From CAYNFH01 sp964396385 (GTDB lineage Bacteria > Armatimonadota > Chthonomonadetes > Chthonomonadales > CAJBBX01), in contig CAYNFH010000116.1 in NCBI GenBank assembly GCA_964396385.1, forward strand, positions 1-20,009: 20,009 nt of DNA. Direction: 5' to 3'. Positions 1 through 8,510 of this stretch are shown piece by piece. A program made the translations under genes and the position numbers. Numbering within the stretch: the first letter of the stretch is position 1; each line of letters opens with the position of its first letter. Below the pieces are notes generated by a model. It made no database searches. It was given only the letters and a program-made list of their open reading frames with translations, and was not told where the DNA came from.

Positions 1-3000
1 AGGGGAGGGGCCGGGGGTGGGGTTCTCCCTCCCCTTCGTAAGGGGAGGGTGGGGGAGGGTTTTCCGGCCGCGCGCTTAGGGACCTCTTTGAGGAGGGTAT
101 CCACGGCAACCTCGAGCTGACGGTCGCGATGGGCGGAGATGTCGTCCGGGGTCTGCTCCACCACGATGTCGGGCCGAACGCCGTTGTTCTCCATGTCCTT
201 GCCGCTGAGGTCGTAGAACCCTTGCTCCGGTATGCGGTAGCCGGTGCCGTCCTGCAGCGTGCCGTCGTAAGTCCCGATGACGTAGCCCGGGGTGCGCGTC
301 CCTACGATCTTACCGAGCTTGAGCGCCCGGAAGCCGTTCGGGAAGATTTCGGCATCGGACGCCGAGTCGTCGTTTATAAGCAGCACGATGGGCTTGTCCC
401 AGTGGCGGAACGGCTGGGTAGCGCGGGCCGCGTCGCGCGGCTGCGTGTAGCCGTAGGCGGGGCGGCTGAGCTGCGACAGGATCTCGTCGTGCGTGTTGCC
501 GCCGCCGTTGTTCCGCACGTCCAGCACCAGCCCCTCCTTGGTCCGCGCCTTGCCCCACAGCTCCCGCTCGAGCTGCTTGAGCGAGGGCTGGTCCATGGCG
601 CGGATGTGGATGTAGGCCAGCCTCCCGGCGGAGAGCTTGTCCACCTCGGCCCGGGCCTGATCCACGCGCTGCTGGTACAGCAGGTCGAAGAGCTGGCCGC
701 GGCTGATGGGCTTGAGCTTCACGGTGCGCGCGCCCTGCTTGGAAGGCGTAGAGTTCACCAGCAGCTCCACGGTCTTGCCGGCCTTGTCCAGCAGGGTCAA
801 GTACATGTCCTCGTTGAAGGTCACGTCCTGCCCGTCGATAGCCATGACGTACTCGCCCGGCTTGATCCTGGGGCCCAGGTCATCGTCGGGCCCCTTTGGA
901 AGGTAGCCGGTCACCTTCATTCCCGGCCCGGCGTACTCCTGGTCGAAGTCCATACCCAGCTCCGCGGTCGCCGCGCCGGGACGGCCGGCGGCGGGGCTCG
1001 GTTCCGTGTGGGACGCGTTCAGCTCGCCTACCATCTCTGAGAGCAGGTACCAGAAGTCCTCCCTGGTGGCCACGCCGCCCAGCAGCGGTTCATATTCGCG
1101 CCGGACGGCGGCCCAGTCCACGCCGTGCATACCTGGGTCGTAGAAGCCCACCGAGTACCGGCGCCAGAACTCATTGAACGCCTGTTCGATCTCCGCGCGC
1201 CGGTCGACTTCCAGCGTTGCCGAGAAGGCAATCTGGGTCGAGCCGCCGCCCGCCCGGGGCGCCGTCCGGATGGTGCCGCCGGGACCCATGAAGAAAAACT
1301 TGCTGGCGTCGTTCCCGAACTTCGGCGCGTCCGTCGCTACACCGCCGGTGGTCAGCCGCTGGATGGAGCCGCCGCGGATCGGGATCGAGTAGAAGTCCGG
1401 CTGGCCGTTCATCCCGGAAAGGAAGATGGCCGCCTTGCTGTCCGGCGTGATGGCGTAGGGTCCGGCGCCCTGGGTGGTGATCCGCTTGGCGCGGTTCTCG
1501 ATGTCATCCCAATCGATCTTGACCTCGACCGCCTTTCCGCCGGAGGGTGCCTGCCCCGCGGCCGGTGAGGACGGTGGAGCGGTCTCCGCCGCGATGTCCG
1601 ACTCATCCCTCTCCTTCTGGAGCGGAAGGGTATAGAGGTCCATGCCCTCCGGACGGTCGCGATCGGAGAGGAAGAGCAGATGGGTGCCGTCCTTAGACCA
1701 CTGCGGGTCGAAGTTCACACCGGGGTAGTAGGTGATGTCCGTCGCCTGGCCGCCCGCCACCGGCACCACCCAGATGTCCACCGTGCGCGTATCGTCCATG
1801 CGGGAGAAGGCTATCCACTTGTCGTCCGGCGACCAGGAGTAGCTGCTGATGCCTTCCAGCCGCTCGTTGTTACCCTGCGATTCGGCGAGCTTGTGGGCTA
1901 AGCCGGTGCCATCCGAGTTCGCGACGTAGAGCCCGCCCTGCTTGCCGCTGCGCAGGAACGCGAGCAGCTTGCCGTCGTGCGAGAACTGCGGGCTCTTCTC
2001 CTCGCTGGGATCGACTGAGATGGGCTTCACCTCTTTGGTCTTGACGTCCAGGGTGTAGATATCGAAGGTGCCCTTCCGGTCCGAGATGAAGGACAGCTTG
2101 CTGTTGTCCGGCGACCAGTAGATGTCCATGTCGTTGGCCGGATTGTTGGTCAGCCGCTCCGCTTCGCCCCCCTTGTCCGCCGGAATGGTCCAGATCTCGC
2201 CGCGGGCGACAATGGCGAGGGTCTTGCCGTCCGGCGAGATCTCAACTTCCGTCGCGCCGTTGGCGAGGTTCAGACGGGTCACCTGGTTGGTCTTCTCGTC
2301 CGAAGGGGCCTGGACAGTTACCTTGCGCGGCGTCCCGCCGCTAGTGCTTACCGTGTAGAGGTCGCCCTCATACTCGTAGGCGATGAGCTGGCCGTTGCGC
2401 GACATATTGGGCCAGCGCACCTCACCGCCTTTGTGGTGCGTCAGCAGGCTCGGTTTCCCGCCATTCGCGGTCGCTTCCACGATGTTCGGCGTGCCGGGAG
2501 TGACCTCGTCCGACACGTAGAAGAGCGAGCGGCCGTCGTGGGAGTACATCGGCCAGAGGTCCATGCCGTCGTAGCCGGTCACCTTCGTCACTTTGCCGGT
2601 GGCGAGGCTCTTGGTGTAGACGTCGGAGTTGGCGGATCCGTGGTACCGCGGACGCCACCAGATCGCGGTGCTGCCTATGCGGCTATAGGCGATGGTGCTG
2701 CCGTCCGGCGAGTAGACCGCGTACCGGACCGGCTCCCGGTCCGAGGTGAGCGCCTTGACCACGTGGGTGCGGACGTCGATGGCGTACGCCTGCCACGTGT
2801 CCGTATTCCGCATGGACTGGAACAGGACCCGCGAGCCGTCCGGCGACCAGTCGCTGGGATAGTCGTTGGACGTGTTGTTGGTGAGCCGCACGGCCTCTCC
2901 GCCCGTGGAGGGGATGAGGAAGAGGTCGTAGTTCATGGTATTGGGCGCCGCGCTGTTGTAGCGGTCCGACGCGAAGGCGATCCAGCGGCCGTCCGGGGAC

Positions 3001-3248
3001 CAGCGGGCGTAGCCGTCGTGCGCCTCGTGGACGGTGAGGCGGGTCGCTGCGCCGCCGTTGCTGTCCACGGTCCAGAGGTCGCCGAGATAGCTGAAGCAGA
3101 TGGTCTTGCCGTCCGGGGAGAGGGCGGGGAACATCATGCCCCGGGCGGGCTTCTCTTCCGGCAGCGGGAGCAGGCTGCCCTGCGTTCGGCCGGACGTGGC
3201 GCAGACGCAAACAAGAAGGGCGGCCAGGGCCGCCTGGAAGAGCTTCAT
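1..3248 (-). CDS. Tricorn-type S41 serine protease (3' end outside window)
   Basis: Tricorn proteases trim oligopeptides released by larger proteases; this copy is probably exported. The start ATG (3246-3248) follows GGAG at 5-nt spacing, and the protein opens with a hydrophobic signal peptide (MKLFQAALAALLVCVCA) lacking a clean lipobox. Residues ~30-600 are TolB/WD40-like propeller repeats with recurring SPDGK/SPDGR motifs. A PDZ-like segment follows (IKPGEYVMAIDGQDV), then the S41 catalytic core. The GEL-N-A-S-H motif places His at residue 747 and NDDSASDAE places the nucleophile Ser at 962. These are close to His746 and Ser965 as I recall them for Thermoplasma tricorn. The frame has no stop before base 1 and reads through the hairpin at 27-49 into a Pro/Arg-rich tail, so the natural C-terminus is uncertain. 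It is divergent from the sigma-factor operon, and no functional link is evident. Confidence 0.93.
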   Translation of the reverse strand, partial: MKLFQAALAALLVCVCATSGRTQGSLLPLPEEKPARGMMFPALSPDGKTICFSYLGDLWTVDSNGGAATRLTVHEAHDGYARWSPDGRWIAFASDRYNSAAPNTMNYDLFLIPSTGGEAVRLTNNTSNDYPSDWSPDGSRVLFQSMRNTDTWQAYAIDVRTHVVKALTSDREPVRYAVYSPDGSTIAYSRIGSTAIWWRPRYHGSANSDVYTKSLATGKVTKVTGYDGMDLWPMYSHDGRSLFYVSDEVTPGTPNIVEATANGGKPSLLTHHKGGEVRWPNMSRNGQLIAYEYEGDLYTVSTSGGTPRKVTVQAPSDEKTNQVTRLNLANGATEVEISPDGKTLAIVARGEIWTIPADKGGEAERLTNNPANDMDIYWSPDNSKLSFISDRKGTFDIYTLDVKTKEVKPISVDPSEEKSPQFSHDGKLLAFLRSGKQGGLYVANSDGTGLAHKLAESQGNNERLEGISSYSWSPDDKWIAFSRMDDTRTVDIWVVPVAGGQATDITYYPGVNFDPQWSKDGTHLLFLSDRDRPEGMDLYTLPLQKERDESDIAAETAPPSSPAAGQAPSGGKAVEVKIDWDDIENRAKRITTQGAGPYAITPDSKAAIFLSGMNGQPDFYSIPIRGGSIQRLTTGGVATDAPKFGNDASKFFFMGPGGTIRTAPRAGGGSTQIAFSATLEVDRRAEIEQAFNEFWRRYSVGFYDPGMHGVDWAAVRREYEPLLGGVATREDFWYLLSEMVGELNASHTEPSPAAGRPGAATAELGMDFDQEYAGPGMKVTGYLPKGPDDDLGPRIKPGEYVMAIDGQDVTFNEDMYLTLLDKAGKTVELLVNSTPSKQGARTVKLKPISRGQLFDLLYQQRVDQARAEVDKLSAGRLAYIHIRAMDQPSLKQLERELWGKARTKEGLVLDVRNNGGGNTHDEILSQLSRPAYGYTQPRDAARATQPFRHWDKPIVLLINDDSASDAEIFPNGFRALKLGKIVGTRTPGYVIGTYDGTLQDGTGYRIPEQGFYDLSGKDMENNGVRPDIVVEQTPDDISAHRDRQLEVAVDTLLKEVPKRAAGKPSPTLPLRRGGRTPPPAPP
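27..49. repeat. Perfect hairpin repeat, 10-bp stem, CGT loop
   Basis: CCCTCCCCTT, then CGT, then AAGGGGAGGG, a perfect inverted repeat in a G/C-skewed tract (1-60). It looks like an intergenic REP/MITE-type hairpin but lies inside the open frame of the tricorn gene. It could also act as a rho-independent-like end for that gene, although there is no clear T-run. Confidence 0.7.
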
Positions 3249-3628
3249 AACGTCTCCTGGGCAGGGAATCGGGAGCCTGGCGCCGGCCGGCCCAGCCGTC
3301 CGTCAGGCGGAGTCCAGCGGCCGCGAGCGTTCGAGTAGCCCCGGGCCTCCGTGCCCGGGACGCCAATATAAGGGACGCGCGGCGCGGGCCGCAGTTACAC
3401 TCCTATACGTTACCCCCACCCGGTATGTCACACGGGCCGGGCATCGCCATTCCGCCGCGGGCGGCACGCCCCAAAAACCGAGACCGCGCCATCCAGCTTG
3501 AATTCGCTGGCACATAGTTCTAATCCCGGCAGGATACGTAGTGCGAGGGTGGAAACTAAACGTGATTGCGCTGCTGATTAGCCACCATACGTCATCTGTA
3601 AGTCCCACGCAACCGCAACGCATCTGCC
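3249..3628. other. Divergent intergenic region between tricorn and sigma operon
   Basis: This 380-bp gap separates two divergent genes and has no credible ORF. It holds the tricorn ribosome site (GGAG, read on the minus strand just above 3248) and the hairpin at 3340-3359. A weak plus-strand promoter candidate is TTGAAT near 3500 with TAATCC 17 bp downstream. A GGAAACT at 3551-3557 resembles an ECF -35, but I found no matching -10 at the right distance. The sigma-gene promoter therefore remains unidentified. Confidence 0.5.
3340..3359. repeat. REP-like hairpin, 7-bp stem
   Basis: CCCGGGC, a 6-nt loop CTCCGT, then GCCCGGG. It is a perfect stem in the divergent intergenic region. No T-run follows on either strand, so it is more like a REP element than a terminator. 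Confidence 0.6.
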
Positions 3629-4237
3629 ATGACGCCAGATCAGGAGGCCGCATACCGTGCGCTGCTCGCCGGCGAGCGTTCGTCGCCGGCTCGCTTCGTA
3701 GATGCGTTCGTCTCTCCACTCTACTCCCTGCTCCGGAAGCGCCACCTCGCAATCCCCTCGGAGATCGTGCGCGATGCTGCTAACGATGCTCTTATCGCCA
3801 TCATCCGGCATCCCGAGGGCTACCGGCCCGGTTGCGGAACGCTCCTCAACTACCTGGTGCACATCGCGGAGCACAAGCTGGTGGATGAGCTGCGCCGCGC
3901 CCAACGGCGTCGCGAGACTCCTGTAGGTGGCGCTGTCGAACTTGAGTTCTGGGAATCGAAGAATGATCCGGAACAGCCGCAGGCGGAAGATCCGGACCAG
4001 ATCCCGGCGCCGCTACAGTCACTCGTGGATGAAGCGCTTCCAGATCCGAAAGACCGCGCTATAGCCCGGCTGATAGCCCAGGGCAGGACGGACTCCGTGG
4101 AGTTCGCAGAAGCGCTGGAGATAGCGCTTCTGCCCGCGGAGACGCGGCGTGCCGAGATAAAGCGTCATCGAGACCGCGTGCTCAAGAGGCTCCAGCGCAG
4201 GCGGGAGCTGTTTCGGAGGTACCTGGATGAGCCCTGA
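3629..4237 (+). CDS. ECF-like sigma-70 family RNA polymerase sigma factor
   Basis: The 202-residue protein has a region-2-like N-terminal half: a DAANDALIAIIRHPEGY segment, then LLNYLVHIAEHKLVDELRR, matching the usual pattern of helices ending in a basic DELRR. A Pro/Glu/Asp-rich linker (~100-130) leads to a region-4-like HTH (LPDPKDRAIARLIAQGR ... EIKRHRDRVLKRLQRR). Sigma factors direct core RNA polymerase to particular promoters, so this one probably switches on its own operon or a stress regulon. No anti-sigma factor with membrane segments is adjacent. There is no obvious Shine-Dalgarno before the ATG. The stop overlaps the next start by 11 bp, which implies translational coupling. Confidence 0.8.
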   Translation: MTPDQEAAYRALLAGERSSPARFVDAFVSPLYSLLRKRHLAIPSEIVRDAANDALIAIIRHPEGYRPGCGTLLNYLVHIAEHKLVDELRRAQRRRETPVGGAVELEFWESKNDPEQPQAEDPDQIPAPLQSLVDEALPDPKDRAIARLIAQGRTDSVEFAEALEIALLPAETRRAEIKRHRDRVLKRLQRRRELFRRYLDEP

Positions 4238-4637
4238 TTCCGCCGGCCGAACCCGCCGGCTTCGTCGCGCCTTCGCGGATCGCGCCGCCTCTACCGGCGC
4301 TCCTCTCCTGGCGTCCGCGCTCCACGCATACGCCGATGCCGAGGGGCGCAATTGGGCGGACCTCGCCCGCGAGATTGGCGGTGCCTCCGACACCCTTGAC
4401 CGGATAGCGTGCTGCTTTGCGCCGCGGCCGGACGCGTTTCTCGAGGACGCCCGCGCAATTGCGGAGTACGCAGGAGCCGATCCGGACTCGCTTCTTCTCC
4501 TGTTGAGGCAGCTCCAGGTCATCGAGACCTTCTCCGACGAGCCCGTAGCGGCCGGGTCTTCTTCGGATGACGCCCGCCCATTCCTCCTGGCCGCCCGCGA
4601 TCGGGACGAAGAATCCCCCGGTGACGACGATGCCTGA
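4227..4637 (+). CDS. Small HTH-like putative regulator
   Basis: This 136-residue protein starts at ATG 4227 behind a strong GGAGGT (4215-4220, 6-nt spacing) inside the end of the sigma gene. Residues ~25-95 are helical and look HTH-like: a DLAREIGGASDTLDRIACC stretch, a PRPD turn, then the helical FLEDARAIAEYAGADPDSL. The C-terminus is acidic and probably disordered (DRDEESPGDDDA). Small proteins of this kind commonly pair with ImmA/IrrE peptidases, and the next gene encodes one, overlapping by 8 bp. A role as a repressor or antirepressor cleaved by that peptidase is inference. I do not recognise the exact family. Confidence 0.6.
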   Translation: MSPDSAGRTRRLRRAFADRAASTGAPLLASALHAYADAEGRNWADLAREIGGASDTLDRIACCFAPRPDAFLEDARAIAEYAGADPDSLLLLLRQLQVIETFSDEPVAAGSSSDDARPFLLAARDRDEESPGDDDA

Positions 4638-5364
4638 TCCCCTCGTCACGGCTGCCAGGCTCCGCATGGAAGTGGGCGCTCCGGAGGACGCCTCCATAGA
4701 CATCAGGCGCGTGCTCCCAGCCCTCTATCCCGCCGCGTGGGTCTTCCTGCCGCACCTCACCGTGTCCGGAATCAAGTTCTGGCTCCGCCGCCACGGCGCG
4801 GTCATTCCGGCCGGGCTCGTTACATGTGCGGACCGCCGGCTCCGCGGCGGCCTCGTAGCCTGGCGCGGATGCGGCCTGCTCTTCGCAGACGGCGATGACC
4901 CGGAGGAGGAGCGCGTGCTGTCGCTCGCGCACGAGGCGGCCCACTTTCTCGGCGACCACCTCTATCCCCGCCTGGATCTGGTGGAGCGGCTGGGTCCCAG
5001 CATCCTTCCGGTGCTGGATGGCGACCGCCCTCCCACGCTCGTGGAGCGGGTAGACGCACTGCTCGCCCGTACTAGCCTGTCCCATCATACGCACCTGATG
5101 GGCCGGGCCGGTCCGCTCCCGCCGGCTCTCTACGCGCTGGAAGAAGACGCCGACACCTTCGCGCGCGAGCTGCTCGCCCCCACGGCGTCGCTGGAGCGCC
5201 ATTTTCCGGAGCTTTCTGCCGGAGAGGAGGCCATCCGGCAGGTGGCCGAGTTCGTCTCGACGGTATTCCGCCTGCCGCCGCGCCATGCGATGATCCACGC
5301 CCGAGCATTTGTAGCGCGCTGCGCCCAACCCGTTGCGCCCATGCACCGGCTCGGTTTCGCCTGA
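4630..5364 (+). CDS. ImmA/IrrE-type zinc metallopeptidase
   Basis: The start is taken at ATG 4630, which overlaps the upstream stop by 8 bp. The longer frame from 4567 would overlap it by 71 bp. The 244-residue product has a gluzincin HEXXH at H101-E102-A-A-H105, followed by GDH. The family's downstream acidic motif is EEDADTFARELLAP (E171/E172 region), supplying the third zinc ligand. ImmA-type enzymes cleave a partner HTH repressor, as in ICEBs1 ImmA/ImmR and Deinococcus IrrE/DdrO. The neighbouring HTH-like protein is the obvious candidate substrate. Position between regulators and DNA-end-processing genes suggests damage- or invasion-triggered control of the operon (inference). Confidence 0.85.
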   Translation: MPDPLVTAARLRMEVGAPEDASIDIRRVLPALYPAAWVFLPHLTVSGIKFWLRRHGAVIPAGLVTCADRRLRGGLVAWRGCGLLFADGDDPEEERVLSLAHEAAHFLGDHLYPRLDLVERLGPSILPVLDGDRPPTLVERVDALLARTSLSHHTHLMGRAGPLPPALYALEEDADTFARELLAPTASLERHFPELSAGEEAIRQVAEFVSTVFRLPPRHAMIHARAFVARCAQPVAPMHRLGFA

Positions 5365-5379
5365 GCCTTGGAGGGGAAC

Positions 5380-6573
5380 ATGAGCTCCGATATCGCGGAA
5401 GCAACACCAGAGGAGCAGTACGTCGCCGCCCTCGGCCAGTCGTTCGCCCAGGCGCTGGACGTTACCACCTGGCACGACGGGGCCAATCTTGCCCCGCTCT
5501 ACCAGTCGCTGCGCCTGGCCGTGGCGGAGAGCGTCGAGCGGGAGCGTCGTGTCCGCGACCCGATACGAGACACGATCTTCCCGCAGCTCCGCGCTCGCGC
5601 GGGCCGGAACCTGCCGGACAGCGCAGGGCTCTACCGGATGGACGACGCTCAGATTCAGGAGGTACACAACGGCCTCCTCTTCAACGGCGCTACCGAATGC
5701 TGTGACGGCACCCGCGACGGCCATGACGCCCTCGTCCTCTCCGTCATCCAGCTCGGAATCTCCATCGTGCGGTACGATGGCGCGTGCGGCTCCTGGGTCC
5801 AGCGCCTCTACCGACGGGACCTCCACGCCCGGTTCGAGGATCCGGTCGAAGAGGCCATGGAGCTGCTCAAGAGGCGCGGCAGTGCGGACGGCGCCGCCTC
5901 GGACCCGGATGACACGCCGAGCCGGCTCATCCGGCGCGCCCTCATGGAGTACGCGGAGCGCGCCGCTCTGGTGGACCTTTCCACCGCCCCATGGCGCATG
6001 GGACACGGCAATCCCATTCCCGGCAGCGTCCTCCTGGCCACCACCCCCCAGCTCGTCCTGCGTTGTGTGGACACCCTGCGCAGGCTCATTGAGGAGCATC
6101 GCCGCTTCGTCTTCGTGGCAAGTGAGCCGGCAGACCGCTTCACTGTTACCCTTGGCAATGCCCTGGGACCTCTGGAGTTCGCGATCACCGGCTCCCTCAT
6201 GGACCAGTTCCCCGAGGCCCGGCTGGAGCGGATGCGCCAGAGCCAGCGCGGCCACCCGCGTGAGAGCAGGCTAATCGAAGAGCTCGTGCGGGACGTGGCT
6301 CCTCAGGTGGTGATGGGCGCCTACCGCGCCGGACCGCACGCCCCCGCACGCATGTTCTACGCGCACAGAGACTTGGCGTGCGAGGCGGCCGCTGTCGCGA
6401 TGGCGGACTCTACTCTCCAGCCTATCCGCGGATTTCCCATGCTCATCGACCTGGCAGACTGCGTCTGCCGCAGCGTGTTCGATTCCGGCAGCTTCCGAGG
6501 CTGTCTGCAGGATGCCTACGCCGCCGCGGGAGAGCCCGCCCGCTACCTGGGCGAGCGCGAGACCCGCTCATGA
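5380..6573 (+). CDS. nurA: NurA-like nuclease (HerA partner)
   Basis: ATG 5380 is chosen because GGAGGGG sits about 4 nt upstream; an in-frame TTG at 5368 is less likely. The 397-residue product has NurA-like features: an Asp-Gly pair in CCDGTRDG (D109) followed by a hydrophobic strand. A second Asp lies in ALVDLSTAPW (D199), after helix EYAERA, resembling the second acidic motif. The C-terminal GFPMLIDLADCVCR (~352-365) resembles the NurA C-terminal Gly-x-Pro segment. NurA is a toroidal 5'-3' nuclease that docks on HerA, and herA is the next gene. The sequence is divergent, so the call rests on both motifs and context. It could instead be an uncharacterised RNase H-fold nuclease specific to this operon. 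Confidence 0.62.
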   Translation: MSSDIAEATPEEQYVAALGQSFAQALDVTTWHDGANLAPLYQSLRLAVAESVERERRVRDPIRDTIFPQLRARAGRNLPDSAGLYRMDDAQIQEVHNGLLFNGATECCDGTRDGHDALVLSVIQLGISIVRYDGACGSWVQRLYRRDLHARFEDPVEEAMELLKRRGSADGAASDPDDTPSRLIRRALMEYAERAALVDLSTAPWRMGHGNPIPGSVLLATTPQLVLRCVDTLRRLIEEHRRFVFVASEPADRFTVTLGNALGPLEFAITGSLMDQFPEARLERMRQSQRGHPRESRLIEELVRDVAPQVVMGAYRAGPHAPARMFYAHRDLACEAAAVAMADSTLQPIRGFPMLIDLADCVCRSVFDSGSFRGCLQDAYAAAGEPARYLGERETRS

Positions 6574-6574
6574 T

Positions 6575-6606
6575 CTGAACACCTGAACACCTGAACACCT
6601 GAACAC
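6575..6606 (+). repeat. Tandem octamer CTGAACAC x4
   Basis: Four exact head-to-tail copies of CTGAACAC lie immediately after the nurA stop. They end 1 nt before AAGGAG, the herA ribosome site (6608-6613, 7 nt from the herA ATG at 6621). It is a simple-sequence tract able to change length by slippage. Confidence 0.9.
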
Positions 6607-6620
6607 CAAGGAGTACTCCC

Positions 6621-8468
6621 ATGTCCGACCATCCGCAAACCGTCACTGTCGCTCCCCTCCCGCCGGAGTTGGCGGAGCGGTTCCCCGAGAGCGCGCACGA
6701 GCAGCTCCGCGCGGATATCCAGGAGGCGGGCGGCCCCTATGTCCCGCCGGCCGAGGACGGCCGCGTCGGCGTTACCATGTTCGACACTCCCACATCCGAC
6801 GATGGCGCCATCCTGGTGCTGGCCCCGCGGGACTGCATCGGCCTGCTGCCCTCCCAGGCCATCGTCCGGATCCGCAGCCGCTCGGATGGACGCACGTACA
6901 TCGGCGCCGTCGCACGAGGTCCCTTCGCACTCCCGGATGGTCTGCGCGCCGACGCCCCGCCCATTGTGGCGACCGCCGTGCGCGGCGGCTTCTTCCTGCC
7001 GGAATACCACGGACTCGTGGTGGTGGAGATTGCGGGAGAGGAGCGCGCCGGCCAGGTGCTCCCACACCGCTTCCGCCCGGCGCCCAATAGCCCGGTCTAT
7101 CTGCTGCCGGAGGAGGAGGTCCGCTCCTTCCTCGGTACTGGCGGCGACATCCGGCTGGGAGTAGCATACGGGCATGAGGACCTGGAGATCGCCTTCCCAT
7201 CGCGCGACAAGCGGGTCCTCCCGCGCCATAGCGCCGTGCTCGGCACCACCGGCGGCGGCAAGTCCACCACCGTGGCGAACATGGCCGCCGAGCTCCAGGA
7301 AGCCGGTGTGGCCGTGATCCTCTTGGATACCGAGGGCGAATACACGGAGATGAACGAGCCCACGGACAAGGAAGAGATTGCCCTGCTTCTGGCCGAGCAG
7401 GACCGCGCTCCCGCTGGCGTCAGCGACACGGAGCTCTACTACCTCGTCGGCCGCGCGTGCTCCAACCCCATGCATCCGAGCTGCCGGACCTTCTCGCCTC
7501 GCTTTGCCGGCATCTTCCTGCCCGCCGTGGAGGAGATACTGGACATTGGCGACAACGAAGCCCAGCAGCAGCGGTTCCAGAAGGCGGTGGACGTGGCCGT
7601 AGAGGCCCTGGATCGGTTCGTCTGGACGGACGCCGAGAAGGACTACGTCAAGCAGGAGATGGATCTCTTTGACGAAGGCTATCCCCGGATGCGCCTCTCG
7701 CATCTCTACGACGTTGTTAGAGCTACCGCCGACGCGCTGGATGCCCGCTCCGGCGAGGTGCGCCTCACCCTCAAGTCCCCCGAATTCGCCCGCCGGGCCG
7801 CCGAATTCGCGGATGTGGTGGACACCTCCATCAAGAGCGTGCCGAGCTGGCGCAAGCTCCAGGGCAAGCTGGGCCGCATAGACCGCTTGGGCATCTTTGA
7901 CAATCCGGCCGCTCCGCCGCTGAGCTTCCCGGATCTCATCCGCCCGGGCCGAGTCTCCATCATCGACCTCTCTGACTCGGATTCCACGCTGGTCAACAAC
8001 CTCATTATCAGCGACCTGCTCAGGGGAGTACAGAAGGCGCAGGAGGAGGCGTACCAGGCCGCGCAGGACCGGGGACGGGAGCCCACGCCCGTGGTGGTCA
8101 TCATCGAGGAGGCGCACGAGTTCCTATCCGCCCAGCGCATCGGCAAGATGCCCACCCTCCACCAGCAGGTAGAGCGCATAGCAAAGCGCGGACGCAAGCG
8201 ATGGCTGGGTCTGGTCTTCGTCACCCAGCTTCCGCAGCACCTCCCGGACGCCATCCTGGGGCTCGTCAACAACTTCGTCCTGCACAAGGTCGGCGATGCC
8301 AACGTGGTCACCCGCCTCAAGCGGAGCGTGGGCGCCATTGACGAGGCGCTATGGTCGCGGCTGCCACGCCTCGCTCCCGGCCAGGCCGTCGTCTCCCTCT
8401 CCACCCTGAGCCGTCCCATGCTCACCGCCATGGATCCCGCCGCATGTCGGCTGCGAATGGCCCGCTAG
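6621..8468 (+). CDS. herA: HerA-family hexameric DNA translocase
   Basis: This 615-residue protein has an N-terminal HAS-barrel-like region (~25-190) and a FtsK/HerA ATPase core. Walker A is GTTGGGKST from residue 208 (Lys214), followed by ILLDTEGEY. Walker B is VVVIIEEAHEFL with the paired Glu at 496-497. Downstream are the sensor-like LVFVTQLPQ and the late HerA segment NNFVLHKVGDANVVTRLKRS. HerA pumps DNA into NurA for resection, and the upstream gene is nurA-like. Start ATG 6621 has AAGGAG at 7 nt. The ~115-residue helical segment between residues ~250 and 365 corresponds to the variable insert seen in HerA relatives. Confidence 0.92.
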   Translation: MSDHPQTVTVAPLPPELAERFPESAHEQLRADIQEAGGPYVPPAEDGRVGVTMFDTPTSDDGAILVLAPRDCIGLLPSQAIVRIRSRSDGRTYIGAVARGPFALPDGLRADAPPIVATAVRGGFFLPEYHGLVVVEIAGEERAGQVLPHRFRPAPNSPVYLLPEEEVRSFLGTGGDIRLGVAYGHEDLEIAFPSRDKRVLPRHSAVLGTTGGGKSTTVANMAAELQEAGVAVILLDTEGEYTEMNEPTDKEEIALLLAEQDRAPAGVSDTELYYLVGRACSNPMHPSCRTFSPRFAGIFLPAVEEILDIGDNEAQQQRFQKAVDVAVEALDRFVWTDAEKDYVKQEMDLFDEGYPRMRLSHLYDVVRATADALDARSGEVRLTLKSPEFARRAAEFADVVDTSIKSVPSWRKLQGKLGRIDRLGIFDNPAAPPLSFPDLIRPGRVSIIDLSDSDSTLVNNLIISDLLRGVQKAQEEAYQAAQDRGREPTPVVVIIEEAHEFLSAQRIGKMPTLHQQVERIAKRGRKRWLGLVFVTQLPQHLPDAILGLVNNFVLHKVGDANVVTRLKRSVGAIDEALWSRLPRLAPGQAVVSLSTLSRPMLTAMDPAACRLRMAR

Positions 8469-8510
8469 GCCAGCCATCAACCTTCAACCCTCAGCCATCA
8501 ACCACCAACC
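8469..8510 (+). repeat. CAACC-rich low-complexity spacer before mre11
   Basis: The 42-bp gap is made of CAACC-type words and contains AGCCATCAACC twice. It leaves no purine-rich Shine-Dalgarno before the mre11 ATG at 8511. A similar CTCAAC/CCAACC tract recurs inside the rad50-like gene near 12282-12315. Confidence 0.75.

Noticed and set aside
129..1040. Plus-strand ORFs over the tricorn gene (also 2433-3338)
   Set aside because: They are antisense to a gene with conserved catalytic motifs, and their translations show no recognisable family.
4519..6255. Long minus-strand ORF (578 codons) and another at 6543-8117
   Set aside because: Both are antisense to clear HerA/NurA-operon genes, have low-complexity Arg/Gly/Ala-rich translations and no domain; they are GC-rich shadow frames.
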